From: Amoebophrya sp. AT5.2
Lineage: Eukaryota; Sar; Dinophyceae; Syndiniales; Amoebophryaceae
Assembly: GCA_005223375.1 (NCBI GenBank)
Contig: RXOD01004441.1
Span: 1-22,273 of the forward strand
Reading direction: 5' to 3'
DNA length: 22,273 bases
Part shown: one piece after another, positions 9,675 to 19,030 of the stretch
Position numbering within the stretch: the first letter of the stretch is position 1
How the letters are laid out: the number at the start of each line of letters is the position of its first letter
Program-made: the position numbers and the translations under genes
The notes under the pieces: generated by a model
Databases searched by the model: none
What the model was told of the DNA's origin: nothing
What the model saw: only the letters and a program-made list of their open reading frames with translations

Positions 9675-10211
9675 TTTTTTTGCTGTTTTCGTGAAAGTTG
9701 TACTTCGCAACCACAAGGAGCACGAGCAATCTTCGTTCTAGCTAGCGGTAAGTTGTTATCATGGGAACGATTTTTCTAGTGTACGGCAATTGTGGTGTGG
9801 TGACGAATGTCTCCCTCTCGAACTGCGCAACGTGCCGTCTCAAAAGCGCGACTTGTTCGAGGAATCAATTCCATTTGATTGTCGGGAACGAAGGCTGCGG
9901 CCCTCGTTTTGTCGCTCGGTCGAAGGAAACTTTTTTAAATCTCTCAGACGCATCTCCATCCGCAGTAGGTTCCTCAACTCGAGTTGCGAGACGGAATCAC
10001 GCAAGGCGCCGTTGCTATCGTTCCTATGGCGAAATTCAAGACGCGCACAAAACCGCGGGCTCCGCAGCGTGCCGCACTGGTAAGTAAACTCGCGCATGAC
10101 ATATGAAAAGCATAGCTTTGTCGATTCCCTCGATGTGGACTTTCCCGCGTTCTATCTTGATACAGGCACCGCAACACCTCAGAGTCTCGCCTTCAAATCC
10201 CGTCAATTACA
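9675..10211. other. Intergenic region with overlapping short ORFs on both strands
   Basis: About 540 bases between the TIPIN-like and transporter genes. It carries an ATG-started 108-codon plus frame (9761-10087), an ATG-started 85-codon minus frame (9840-10097), and a plus-strand stretch (9968-10079) flanked by an acceptor-like CCGCAGTAG and a perfect GTAAGT donor at 10080. None has a recognisable domain, and I could not decide which, if any, is expressed. The rest should be flanking UTR. Confidence 0.35.
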
Positions 10212-11596
10212 TTACTCTACTACTGGCTCCGCCTGCGATGCCTTTTTCGCCGCCTCTTCTTCCGCAGCTTTTTTTTCTCCGTCCTTCTGTTGCTTCATCG
10301 CCAACGCCTTCGCCTTGTTTTCGGCGATCTTCTTTTTCATTTCCTCGCTGAGACCGACGCTCGCGCTCGCCGCGCTGCTTCCCCCCGCCGCCGTCAGCGC
10401 AGCCGAACCGGGAGAACCTCCAGCGCCCGCTCCTTCCCCTGCCGCTTCTTCCAGCATTTTCTGTTGCTTTTTCTCCAGCGCCTTCCGGCGGTTCTCCTCG
10501 ATGCGCGCCTTCCTCGCCTCGGCCGCCGCGGCCTCCTCCTGTTGCTCCTGCCGCTTCTTCTTCTCCGCGATAAGCCGCTCCATCTCGCGACGCATGGCGG
10601 CCCGCTCCGCGTCTTCCGCGGCCTTCTTCTCGGCCTGTGCAGCTTCTTCCATCAGCTGCTCATCATCCCGGGACCCCTCCGTCCGCTGCCGCTTCGAAGC
10701 CGGAAATCCGCCTGAAGGTGCGAGTGTTATTTGCGTTTCTATATGTAACGGTATTAGATTGATTGGTTGAACTTGAGTGTTGAGGTACTATATCCAGGGA
10801 TGCAATTTCTTTGTGCACATGACTGCAGAAAGCGATGCTGCATGACGCATGCTGAAATTTTACCGTCCTCTCCGCCCATTCCCGTGCCGTCTTCCCGAAT
10901 ATCCGTGTCCATTTCGCCGAACAACCCATCTCCATCGCCTCCTGCGTCTTCCCCCTCTTTCCGCATTCCTCCTTCCCACCAGTATTCCGGCGCCGTCCAC
11001 GTTGGGTTTTTGTAGTTGGTCCGTAGGTTCAACCCCAACGGCCGCGGCGGGTCGATCATCTTTACCGCAGTTTTTGCCTCGGAAACTCCGTCTATTTTAT
11101 TGCCCGTGGTTTTCGTATTCGTTTCTCCACCCAGCAGCAGATCTTCGTCCGGTATCCGCTTGGTGAGAATCTGCTCGCTGTGGCGGATGAAGTCGTCGAG
11201 ATGCAGGTGCGGGTGCGCGCGCTGCGCGAATCCGCGGAAGTAGTCCATGATCTGGGTCAGGTCGCTGTACTCGTGCCCCCGGCCCTTGGAGCGGAACTTC
11301 TCGCCGAGCTCCTTGCGGATCGCCCAAATGCCCGAGTTGGTGTCGAGGAGCTTCGCACGCGTCAACTTCGGGATAGCGCGCTTCTTCGCGGCCTTTTTCG
11401 CGGCGTTCTCGGCGGCCGCCTTGGCCTCCACGTCGCCAGTAGTACCCTGCTCACCTCCGACTCCCATGTCGTCGTCGGGCGCTCCGGCGGCCCCGGCCGC
11501 CGCAGCGCCTGCCCCTGCGGGCGCGCCGGCGAAGCTGATGTCATTCCTGTCAAACTGAAAGCCCTGCTCGCGCTTCAGCCCCGCGAAGCGAGACAT
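10212..11596 (-). CDS. TIPIN: TIPIN/Csm3/Swi3 replication-fork protection protein
   Basis: Two exons (10864-11596 and 10212-10711) encode 410 residues; ATG at 11596. TIPIN, partner of Timeless/Tof1, stabilises stalled forks and supports checkpoint signalling in the nucleus. The Swi3 domain spans about residues 76-145: PKLTRAKLL, the IRKEL helix, KGRGHEYSDL (104-113), and AHPHLHLDDFIRHSE (127-141) follow the family pattern, including the diagnostic K-G-(R/K)-G-H-E. The second exon supplies a nuclear-signal-like SKRQR (250-254) and a long charged helix. In it, RIEENRRKAL (314-323) and KIAENKAKAL (372-381) resemble the RPA32-binding helix known from TIPIN, XPA, UNG2 and SMARCAL1. The N-terminus has a Gly/Ala-rich patch. 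Length is near that of animal and fungal homologues (about 300). The Swi3 assignment rests on one domain read by eye. Confidence 0.82.
10712..10863 (-). other. Intron of the TIPIN-like gene (152 bp)
   Basis: Donor GTAAAA at 10863 and acceptor CTTCAG ending at 10712, phase 1. Without splicing the first frame runs into an A/T-rich tail and the second lacks an upstream ATG in a suitable place. Joined, they give an uninterrupted 410-residue protein with GC-rich third positions on both sides. Confidence 0.8.
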
Positions 11597-12044
11597 CTTT
11601 CTGCTTGATCAGCTTCTGGCTGAATAAATTTCCTACAGCTAGCAATCCACGCAGTTTTCGCTGGCGAAGATAGAGCGGGGGAAATACATTCATAGCATGG
11701 AACCACAATCGAAGATCCCGCATCACAAAAGAAAGCACGACTCACCAGCAACGAAATCAGTTTTGAGACGACGCTGCATTATGGCAGAATCTTCCTCGTT
11801 TGTCATTTTCTCCACATCAGCTTTAACCGTTTCAAGCTAACTGTCACCGTCCGCCTTCAACCTTAGTTTATATTAAATCTCGTCGAAATAATTTCTCGAC
11901 TCCAGCATAGTGAACACTTGATGCAGTCATGGTGTAATCAGAACATGCAAACGCTCGCGACACCTTTAACTTGTGAATGACATCTGAGCAAACTGTGCTG
12001 CTGCGGACTAAAAAGCACCGCCAGTTTTCAAACAATGAAAGTAG
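11597..12044. other. Intergenic region upstream of the TIPIN-like gene
   Basis: About 450 A/T-richer bases between the stop of the coiled-coil/EF-hand gene and the TIPIN-like start. No ATG-started frame with coding composition, no repeat and no RNA gene was seen. Confidence 0.5.
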
Positions 12045-15000
12045 TCACGCGCCCGCCACAACTCTCTCGACGAAGTTCATCGCCCCCTGGCGCTTGAGGA
12101 TCCAGCCGCGGCCGTCAGCCAGCTGCAGCCATTCCCCCAGGTCTGTCGCCCTTACTGTGAAAACAGTGTCGGCGGCCAGAACTCCCACTGAATCGGACGC
12201 TACCTTCGGTTTTTCGCGCACATGCAACGGCACCAGGGTGCGGAACGTCTTGGTTCGAAGTTGCGGGTGATTCTGGTGACTATGCCGAGCTTTGGATTTG
12301 GCAGTTTTGGGTATGGTGCCAGCAGCGTTTCCAACCGTCCCTTCCTCCGCTCCAGTGCTCGCGCCGCCAGACGTCTTGCCCTCTGGCCCTGCCCGGTTGC
12401 AGCCGCCCCCTTGAGTTGTCGCAGCTCCTTCGTCCGTCCTTCCCGGATCGTTTGTGCCGCCGCCAGCGCCACCCGATCCTGACGCCGCAGCTTCGCCGCC
12501 ACCTGCTGCGTCTCTCGCTTTCCGGATGCTGGCCAGGCCGGCTTCCGCTTCCTCGAACAGCGAGTTGATTTTTGGGAAGAACTTCCGGTGGAAAGCCGCG
12601 AAGGTGCAGAACGACGTTGCTGCAGGCTGGGGCCGTACCTTCTTGTTTCGTTGTGACTCCGCGCTGTTGTTGCCCACCACCTGGTCCCAGAGGAGGTCGA
12701 CGCACTCCTCACTGCAGCCCATGCGGTGATGCAGAGCAAACGCGAACTCCTCGAAGCACAGCACGTTGTCACAGTCAAGATCGAAGGCGCGAAAGGCGGT
12801 GAGGGGCAGATGGTACCTGCTCCGCAGCGCATCACGGAGCAGCGGCAGCTGCTCGGCTGGCGTCAGAAAGAGCCCGTCGTCATTCACGCGGAGCTTGTTA
12901 CTGTTCTCCCCGAACGAAGTCTTGCTGTCGGTCGCGGAGGGGTGGTGTCCACTTGTTTTCCGCGGACGGGCGCTCCGTGGCGATTTGCTCTGCGCGCTTC
13001 CTGGTTTAATGGATCATCAGCCGGATTTATTCCATTCTTCCAGATACACATGATCGACGTCGGGACCGCATGATCGACGTCGGGACCGCATGATCGACGG
13101 AGGGACCACATGATCGACATTGAAAAATCTCATTTGATGAGGATCACGCGGTCCCACAAAGAAAGTAAATGTCTTTAAGTGTGCTTTTTTGTACTGGTGG
13201 TGGAGGTGGTGGCGGATTCCGAGTACAAACTATAGACTTACTCTTTTCCCCCATGTCCTCCTCCTCGTCAGACGAGCTTAGGTCATTTGCGGTCGTCGTT
13301 TTCGAGGCGGTTGTGGACGACCCCACGAGCGGCGCCCAACTCGCCTTCAACTCGCGCCACACGTCGTCGTTCGTCATCTTCCCTGCGGGCTTCTTTTTCG
13401 GCTGCGCTCTCCTCGTCCCCGGGTCTGCTGGTAAAGCCTCACTACTACCCCGGGCCTGCGGTGCCACACGGCGCGGCGACCGCGATAGCTCGTCGTCCAG
13501 CCTCACACGGGACGAGGATGGCGCGCCAGGGCTCGCATCTTTGATGCTCGGGCTGTTCGCTTTGACCGCACCTGCCGCCACCTCCAACACGGGCTCTGAA
13601 GCCGTCGGGCGACCGCCCTGCGCCTGCGTCTGTCCCCCTGCCAACTTCCCTCCGTTTGCGACGCCAAGAGGCACGTTTGTCGACGACTTCCCAACCACCG
13701 CATTCAGTTTTTTTTCTGTTTTTCCGAGATTCGTAGGGCGTTTCTCATCTCCGTCGTGATCACGATCATCCTCCGACTGCGCGTCGAGTACCACCGACTT
13801 CTTGCTCCCCGCACTCTTCCGTGAGGCGCTCAACGCCCCAACAGACGACCCCAGGGCACTCCTCCGACCGCTGCCCGACGAGTCCATCAGCCCCACAATC
13901 GCCCGCTCCACGAGACTCCCGCTGCCGTACCAGAGATTGCTGCTATCCCTCGTCGAGATCGTCGTGTTCGCAATTTTCGCCGCTTTTGCCATGATCGCCT
14001 CCTTCTCCTCTTCCCCGACGTTCTTCCGGCTCTCTTCCAACGCAGCCTCCAGTTTCCGTTGCCGCAGCTTCGCGAGATCGCGGAACTTAGAACCACCTTT
14101 CACGATCATCTCGGACACTTTTCCGCCCAGTCCCCCCTGCTCCTCGCGCTCCCGCTCCACCCGTTCCACCACGACCGCTTCGTAGAGCGCCGGCAGGTAC
14201 TCGGCCGTGGTTTCGATTACCTGTTCCTCCTTCTCCTCGTCCGTAAACGCGACGTTCATCATTTCTTTCCTCCGCCGAACCTCCCGCCGCCGCGCGGCCT
14301 CCACCTCGCTGCGGACTTCTTGGCGCTTGCGCAGTTTCTCTGCGCGCGCCACCAGGGTGCTGCACCGTGCAACCGTCTTCGAGACCACGCTCGGACTCGA
14401 TGCCTCGAACTTGTCTGCCAGCGACAGCTCCAGGTCCCGCCCGGCGTTCGCGTCCACTCGGTGGGTCGTCGCTTTCTTCCCCTGCGGATTCTCGTGGAAC
14501 GGGAGGATGGTGGCCCACGCGGGCGCCATCCCGCCCAGCGACGTGTCGATCAACTTCCGCCCGAGCACCGGTTTCTCGCCCAGCCGCCGCCTCTCCAGCT
14601 CGATAGCCTGCGCCCGCTTCTCGGAGAAGAGTTTTTTCTTCGTTGCCTCCGCCTCGGCCGCCTCCCGCTTCCGTCTTTCCTCCTCGGTCTCGGTCTTGCG
14701 CTTCCTGTGCTCGAGCGCGGCGACGCGCTGCTTGAGCGCTTGGAGGATGTTCGCGTTGTCCTGGTAAATGGAGAGCAGCCATTCGTGTTCGCGGAGCAGT
14801 TCTTCGCGCTGCAGAATCTCGTCGCCCTCATTCAGGATGCTGTCGAGCTCATTCATCGAAACGCGGGGACGGACACGACGCGGGGGAGCTGCGTCCTGCT
14901 CTACTCCTGCTGTCTGAGACGCTTTCGTTGCTTCTCCTTCGTCGCCCCGGCCCCCTCTCGGCGGGGAAAATGCGAACTGAGACCGCCCTGCGACTCGGCT

Positions 15001-16185
15001 CTCGCCGAGCCCAGCTGGTTGAGGTTGAGGGTCAATCCCGGCTGCCCGCAGCGCGGCTTTGGGCTTCGACACCTTGCCCGCCGTGGTCGGCGCGGTCTTC
15101 GGTCGGTTACTTCTGTCGACAGCCGCCTCGCTCGCCCGTTTCGCTGTCGGTTTCCGATGGTCGGCCGCGGCGGGGGCTGGAGAATAATTGCGCTTCAGCG
15201 TACTGCGATTTTTGCCACCTTCCGTTTCACGATTGCTCGATTCGTTCACCTCCGGCGAGTTCCCGAGCCCTTTGCCGAGGTCGAGCTTGCGGTCCACGAT
15301 GTGCTTCACCGTCGTCATCACTGCGCCCCGTTCCTTAGGCGGACTTCGCGAGTACTTCTCGCGACCCTCGATCGCCTTCAGCCGCTCGCGGATTGACGGA
15401 GCTGCCGCCGTAGTTGTAGTTGTAGTTGCAGGGCTCTGCTTACTCCTTCGCGCATTTGGTGTTCTTGCTCCCGTTCCGGTGTCCGGCCGTGGTTGCTCCA
15501 CGTCGTACAGTCGCCGGGTTTTGCCGCTGACGACGCTGGCTGACCCTTTCATCGAAGCCGGGATTCTCGCAGCTCCAGACGAAGACAAAGATTTCGACGA
15601 GCCTGTGAGCCTGCTCGACGAACTGCTGCTCGCCCCGAGGTTGACTTCTGGCGGTACACCGCCGAGGTTCACTTCGAGCGAAGCAACAGCGAAGTTTGTG
15701 CACGTCGGGTCTTGCTCCTCGTCCTCATCAGCCAGTCGACCGAAGATTCCTCTCCCATCGCCGCCGCCCGCTGCCGTCTCAACAGCTGCGCTTTCCGCGG
15801 CCGCTCCCACGTCTGCCCCCCCAAGAACAAGCTGCGGCGGAGGCACGTTCGAGAACCGCAGTCGGACGACAACGCGTTCCCCTTCGGGTCCTCGCGAGTT
15901 CTTCTTCGACTGCCCGAGCACGACCCACTTGCCCTTTTTCATCACCGAGTGGGGCACTGCCTCGTGCCAGACCATCGAACTCGCATTGCACGTGTTGCAC
16001 GCATGATCGAACGCCGTCCAGGCCAGCACGTGCAAATCACGCGCCCCGACGAAAATCGGCAGCTTGCTCCCGTGCCCCGCATCAACGAAGAACCCGTTGA
16101 CGTACTTGAGGGAATGGACGCCGCGACCCCATTTCAGCACGATCGGCGCGCCAATGGGGTCGGATTCGATCGCCGTGAGCCACAT
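12045..16185 (-). CDS. Large coiled-coil protein with C-terminal EF-hand and SH3-like domain (two exons)
   Basis: Proposed exons 13242-16185 and 12045-13000 give 1299 residues; ATG at 16185. Residues 1-115 look folded, with a possible metal- or disulphide-type C-x2-C (HACNTC). Low-complexity basic sequence follows, then charged coiled coil at about 444-560 and 610-700, then Ser/Ala/Lys-rich sequence. The second exon adds an EF-hand loop (fused residues 1055-1066, D-x-D-x-D-N-V-L-x-x-E-E, calcium ligands intact), a Gly/Ala linker and an SH3b-like domain (about 1233-1289, with LHVREKP and GEWLQL...GWIL). It is modelled as one gene because the downstream frame has no ATG, the upstream frame crosses a perfect GTAAGT, and the only phase-compatible acceptor restores the frame. 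Alternatively the first exon ends at 13144 and the EF-hand gene starts elsewhere. A cytoskeletal or scaffold role is possible; no family was recognised. Confidence 0.68.
13001..13241 (-). other. Inferred intron of the coiled-coil/EF-hand gene (241 bp)
   Basis: Donor GTAAGT at 13241, directly after the codons for EEDMGEK, and acceptor TTAAACCAG ending at 13001, phase 1. It is the only acceptor in the open upstream part of the EF-hand frame whose phase fits. It removes a proline run, a stop at 13144-13146, and the 20-bp tandem repeat. Confidence 0.65.
13051..13119. repeat. 20-bp tandem repeat, about 3.4 copies
   Basis: Units at 13051-13070 and 13071-13090 are identical (TGATCGACGTCGGGACCGCA). 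The third (13091-13110) differs at three positions, and a partial fourth runs to 13119. Each unit contains the palindrome CGACGTCG and a CATG at its junction. It lies within the inferred intron of the coiled-coil gene. No similar unit was seen elsewhere in the window. Confidence 0.95.
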
Positions 16186-16627
16186 TTTTTCTCCTGTTGC
16201 TCTTCGTAAGTAGTGCTAGTGTAGTGCGTGTGCGACTTGAATGAGATCTGTAGTGATCTTCTGCTTCAAGTTCAATCGACTACCTCTACCTGTGGTGCTG
16301 CGTCTCCTGCTCCGAAAATGCGTTTCTCTCGCCATAGGGGTTTGAACTTTAATACCGCGTTCTCGATTTGTGATACCAGATGGCGTCTCACTTTGGTGCG
16401 CATATTTGATCGTCGCGCTCGACTCTCGCACAAATTTTATGCGAGCACTCATCTCAGGCTCGACGACGACTGCTCTTGTTATTCTCGTAGCACGTCCCAC
16501 GAGCAACAGGACGAAAGCTGAGCGGTCCATAGACATGATGTCCAGTCTGTCCACACCGCGACATCGAAAGGAATAGGTGCGACGGCGGACCAAATCATGG
16601 TCCCGAAAGATTGCTTGTTGCGCGGCC
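16186..16627. other. Intergenic region between the glycosyltransferase and coiled-coil genes
   Basis: About 440 bases. One minus-strand frame is open across almost all of it and continues a shadow frame from the end of the glycosyltransferase gene; the ATG-started part is listed separately. Otherwise no repeat or RNA gene was seen. Confidence 0.4.
16216..16536 (-). CDS. Possible small ORF, function unknown
   Basis: A 106-residue minus-strand frame with an ATG at 16536 and TAG at 16216. The same frame is open back into the glycosyltransferase gene, about 190 codons without a stop. The product is basic, with one short hydrophobic stretch near its start (AFVLLLVG) and an Arg/Ser/Thr-rich tail, and has no recognised domain. 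Third positions are near 50 percent GC, less biased than the neighbours, which argues against coding. It may be a small gene, an unrecognised 3' exon, or chance. Confidence 0.2.
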   Translation of the reverse strand: MSMDRSAFVLLLVGRATRITRAVVVEPEMSARIKFVRESSATIKYAHQSETPSGITNRERGIKVQTPMARETHFRSRRRSTTGRGSRLNLKQKITTDLIQVAHALH

Positions 16628-19030
16628 TCACAGCTCGTCCGGGTCGTCGGGGTCACTTGCGAGCATTCCCAACGACATGATCTGATCGCGCACTGCCTCT
16701 TTTTCTTTTTTTCTCCGGCTCGCTTCTGCCGCTTTCTCCAAGAAGTGCTCGAGAAGCGGACCAACGTCTGTGTTTCGGTCCAAAGTCGCACTTACCATCG
16801 CAGCCGCGTTCCGGCGCAGAGATTCGAGTACAGCCTCGTAATTTTCGTCGGCGAACAGAAACTCCCCGATTGCAGCTGCCAAAACCCCTTCCGCCGAGTC
16901 CATCGTCAGCGAAAGGTCGCCGACTACACCTTGCACAGACGTGCCCAAGCTTTCGTCCGCAAACCCGAGGCTGTGCTCCCACAATGCGCGCACTTGCCCC
17001 GCCACGGCTGGATGGAACGCGTCTGGCGAGGCTATCCCTAACAGCGAAACATACGTTTCGGCACCAGCAGCAGCTGCCCCTTTCACCGAAGCATCGGATT
17101 GCTCGTACGAAGCCATGATGAGGGCGACGGACAGGTGCGCGAGCGACTTGCCCAGGTTGGCGGCTGCTAGTTGTGCGCAATTGTCCCACTGATCGTTGAG
17201 GAACGGCATGCACAGCGTTGGCACGCCGTGGGCTGCGGCCTCGGACAGACTGCCGCTGCCGCCGTGGGAGATGAAGAGAAACCTCTTCCTCTTGTGGTCC
17301 GCAATCTTGTCGTTAGTAGTTGTTCTGTTGCCGCTCCCTGTTCCGAACCGGCGGAAGAGTTCCCTCTGCGGCGCGTAACTCGAGACCACGCGCACGTTTT
17401 CTTGAGGACGCTTCTCGACGTCGAAAGCGAAACTGCTTTCTTGTGGTGATGATTTTGTCCTCGTCGCCCCCCTTTCGCGCAGATTTGGCAGCACGATAAA
17501 GAAGAAGACGCGTTTCAGGCGGGAAAACTCGCCGAACAGATACTGCAGTCCGCGTCCTGTGAACTCGATGTAGCTCTGCGTGCCGAAGGACACGTAGACA
17601 ACAGCATCGAAGCCGGAGTCCGGTTTCATCCTGTCCTCGATGTCGCGGATGATCGGATGGTCGTGATCGGTGTAGTCTTTGCGATCCTGCATGCGGAGGT
17701 TGATGGAAGAAGCTTGATCTGCCACAATCGCGAACGGCGCGGCGATAATTTTCTGCGAAACCGGATCACGTACCGTCACCCGTTTTGCCAGCGCAGAAGC
17801 GATTTTTGCGCTTTCACCTTGTTCCCTGCCGGCTTGGATTTGTTCCGCATCCGCCGCCGGCCAGTCAAACAAAGCGCGCTGCTCGTTGCCCCGCGAAACC
17901 ACACCCCCGCCACCGTGCCCGAGGTTTTCTTGCCTACATCCCACGTCAGGCAGCTGGACCCCGCCGCATGCCGACTCACCAAGACCAACCTGCTTTCCCT
18001 TTCCTTCGACGCGGGTGCTACCCCCTGCACCCACCGGCAGGAAGTGGTTCACGAGTCTCGGCGAGCGCAAAATCCGGTACGCGATCCCAAATTCGTCTTT
18101 TCGCCACCAGCCGCCCGCTGACCCCTTGTACTCTTTCAGATGTCGCAGCCCATCCTTCACATTTCCGGCGTACAAAACGAGCGCCGGGAGGTGAGCGGCC
18201 GAGCTGATCCCCTGCAGCGGATGTGCCGGGTTCCACGCGTGAAAAGCGTCGGCGACAAACAACGACGCGCGTTTTACGAGCTTTTCCGCAAACCAGCGGT
18301 ACCACCGCTCGCCGTACTCGTAACACGCAGCCTTGATCGGATTTGTCGCGCTGGTGCCGGAGGGAGTGTTGAGCAGCTTTCCACGATCGAAGAAGCTGCT
18401 CACCCCCTCCGGCAGCGCGACGAACTCGAAGAAGATGCCCCAGTAGGCGAACATGTCGCAGGCGCGGAACGGCACGATGGTCACGCCGGCGTGCTTCAAA
18501 TCCAGCAGCTGCGACGCCGGCGGCGCAAAATCCATCCACAGCTTGTCGGGGTCGCTTTCGCCCGACTTCATCCGCAGCAACGGGTTCACGCCGATTCCCC
18601 ACACGGGGGTCGCGTCGTCTTCCAAGTCCCATTGTTCTACCCCAGGAATAACGCCTGCCTCTTCCTGCTCCTGCTGCGTGTGCCCCACAAGCCCGTAGCG
18701 CTCCGGGTGGTCCTCGACGTAGTACAGCAAAAAACTCTGCGACTTTTGCGACTGCGACTCCTGGTGCGGTTTTTCCGCCGTCGCCTTTTGTTCCGCAGGC
18801 GTGGTTTCGCGAAGAACCAGTGAGCCGACAGGGGTGACGAAGTAGACGTCGTAGCGTTCTTGGTCCGCGGCAAAGTACTTCATGGCGGGAATCAAACCTG
18901 ACATCTCCGTTTTCGCGAACTGCGAAAAGACGACAGACTTCTTCTCCCTCGGCAGGCCTTGGGCCTGTGAATGCGCCGCGGCAAACAGAAACGCGAAGGA
19001 GCGGACGACGAGGACCGGTACTGCGCACAT
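16628..19030 (-). CDS. UDP-glycosyltransferase (GT1 family) with signal peptide
   Basis: Single exon of 800 residues; ATG at 19030. The N-terminus (residues 1-24, hydrophobic core VLVVRSFAFLFAAA) is a likely signal peptide. GT1 enzymes move a sugar from a UDP-sugar to a lipid or small acceptor. The C-terminal nucleotide-binding half is clear: VVYVSFGTQSYIEF before the donor site, then the signature FLFISHGGSGSLSEAAAHGVP (about 584-604, H589, E597) and MPFLNDQWDN (608-617; D613, Q614 contact the sugar in the family). The N-terminal half has the usual fold start (VVFSQFAKTEMSGLIPAMKYF), but the normal GHxxP histidine is not evident. There is a linker insert of about 100 residues and no C-terminal membrane anchor; the protein ends in PDEL, an ER-retention-like tail. 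It is longer than typical UGTs (450-530). Acceptor unknown. Confidence 0.85.
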   Translation of the reverse strand: MCAVPVLVVRSFAFLFAAAHSQAQGLPREKKSVVFSQFAKTEMSGLIPAMKYFAADQERYDVYFVTPVGSLVLRETTPAEQKATAEKPHQESQSQKSQSFLLYYVEDHPERYGLVGHTQQEQEEAGVIPGVEQWDLEDDATPVWGIGVNPLLRMKSGESDPDKLWMDFAPPASQLLDLKHAGVTIVPFRACDMFAYWGIFFEFVALPEGVSSFFDRGKLLNTPSGTSATNPIKAACYEYGERWYRWFAEKLVKRASLFVADAFHAWNPAHPLQGISSAAHLPALVLYAGNVKDGLRHLKEYKGSAGGWWRKDEFGIAYRILRSPRLVNHFLPVGAGGSTRVEGKGKQVGLGESACGGVQLPDVGCRQENLGHGGGGVVSRGNEQRALFDWPAADAEQIQAGREQGESAKIASALAKRVTVRDPVSQKIIAAPFAIVADQASSINLRMQDRKDYTDHDHPIIRDIEDRMKPDSGFDAVVYVSFGTQSYIEFTGRGLQYLFGEFSRLKRVFFFIVLPNLRERGATRTKSSPQESSFAFDVEKRPQENVRVVSSYAPQRELFRRFGTGSGNRTTTNDKIADHKRKRFLFISHGGSGSLSEAAAHGVPTLCMPFLNDQWDNCAQLAAANLGKSLAHLSVALIMASYEQSDASVKGAAAAGAETYVSLLGIASPDAFHPAVAGQVRALWEHSLGFADESLGTSVQGVVGDLSLTMDSAEGVLAAAIGEFLFADENYEAVLESLRRNAAAMVSATLDRNTDVGPLLEHFLEKAAEASRRKKEKEAVRDQIMSLGMLASDPDDPDEL

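Noticed and set aside
9675..9716. Extending the transporter N-terminus to 9716
   Set aside because: The codon at 9716 is TTG; the first in-frame ATG is at 9674, after a run of A residues.
10096..10770. Plus-strand 224-codon Ala/Ser/Phe-rich ORF
   Set aside because: It is the antisense of the Lys/Glu/Ala-rich helix of the TIPIN-like protein, a composition shadow.
12045..12887. A stand-alone 280-residue EF-hand protein starting at 12887
   Set aside because: The codon at 12887 is GTG, not ATG, and the frame stays open upstream with no ATG; it fits better as the last exon of the upstream gene.
12884..13120. Minus-strand 78-codon ORF beginning MSIMW
   Set aside because: Its start codons come from the 20-bp tandem repeat, and the rest overlaps the EF-hand exon in another frame.
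14059..15396. Plus-strand 445-codon ORF
   Set aside because: It is the antisense of the coiled-coil gene; GC-rich codon bias on the minus strand keeps the opposite frame open. Its product is low-complexity Arg/Leu-rich.
16240..16300. tRNA T-loop-like GTTCAATC
   Set aside because: The flanking bases do not form the five-base stem, and no acceptor or anticodon arm fits.
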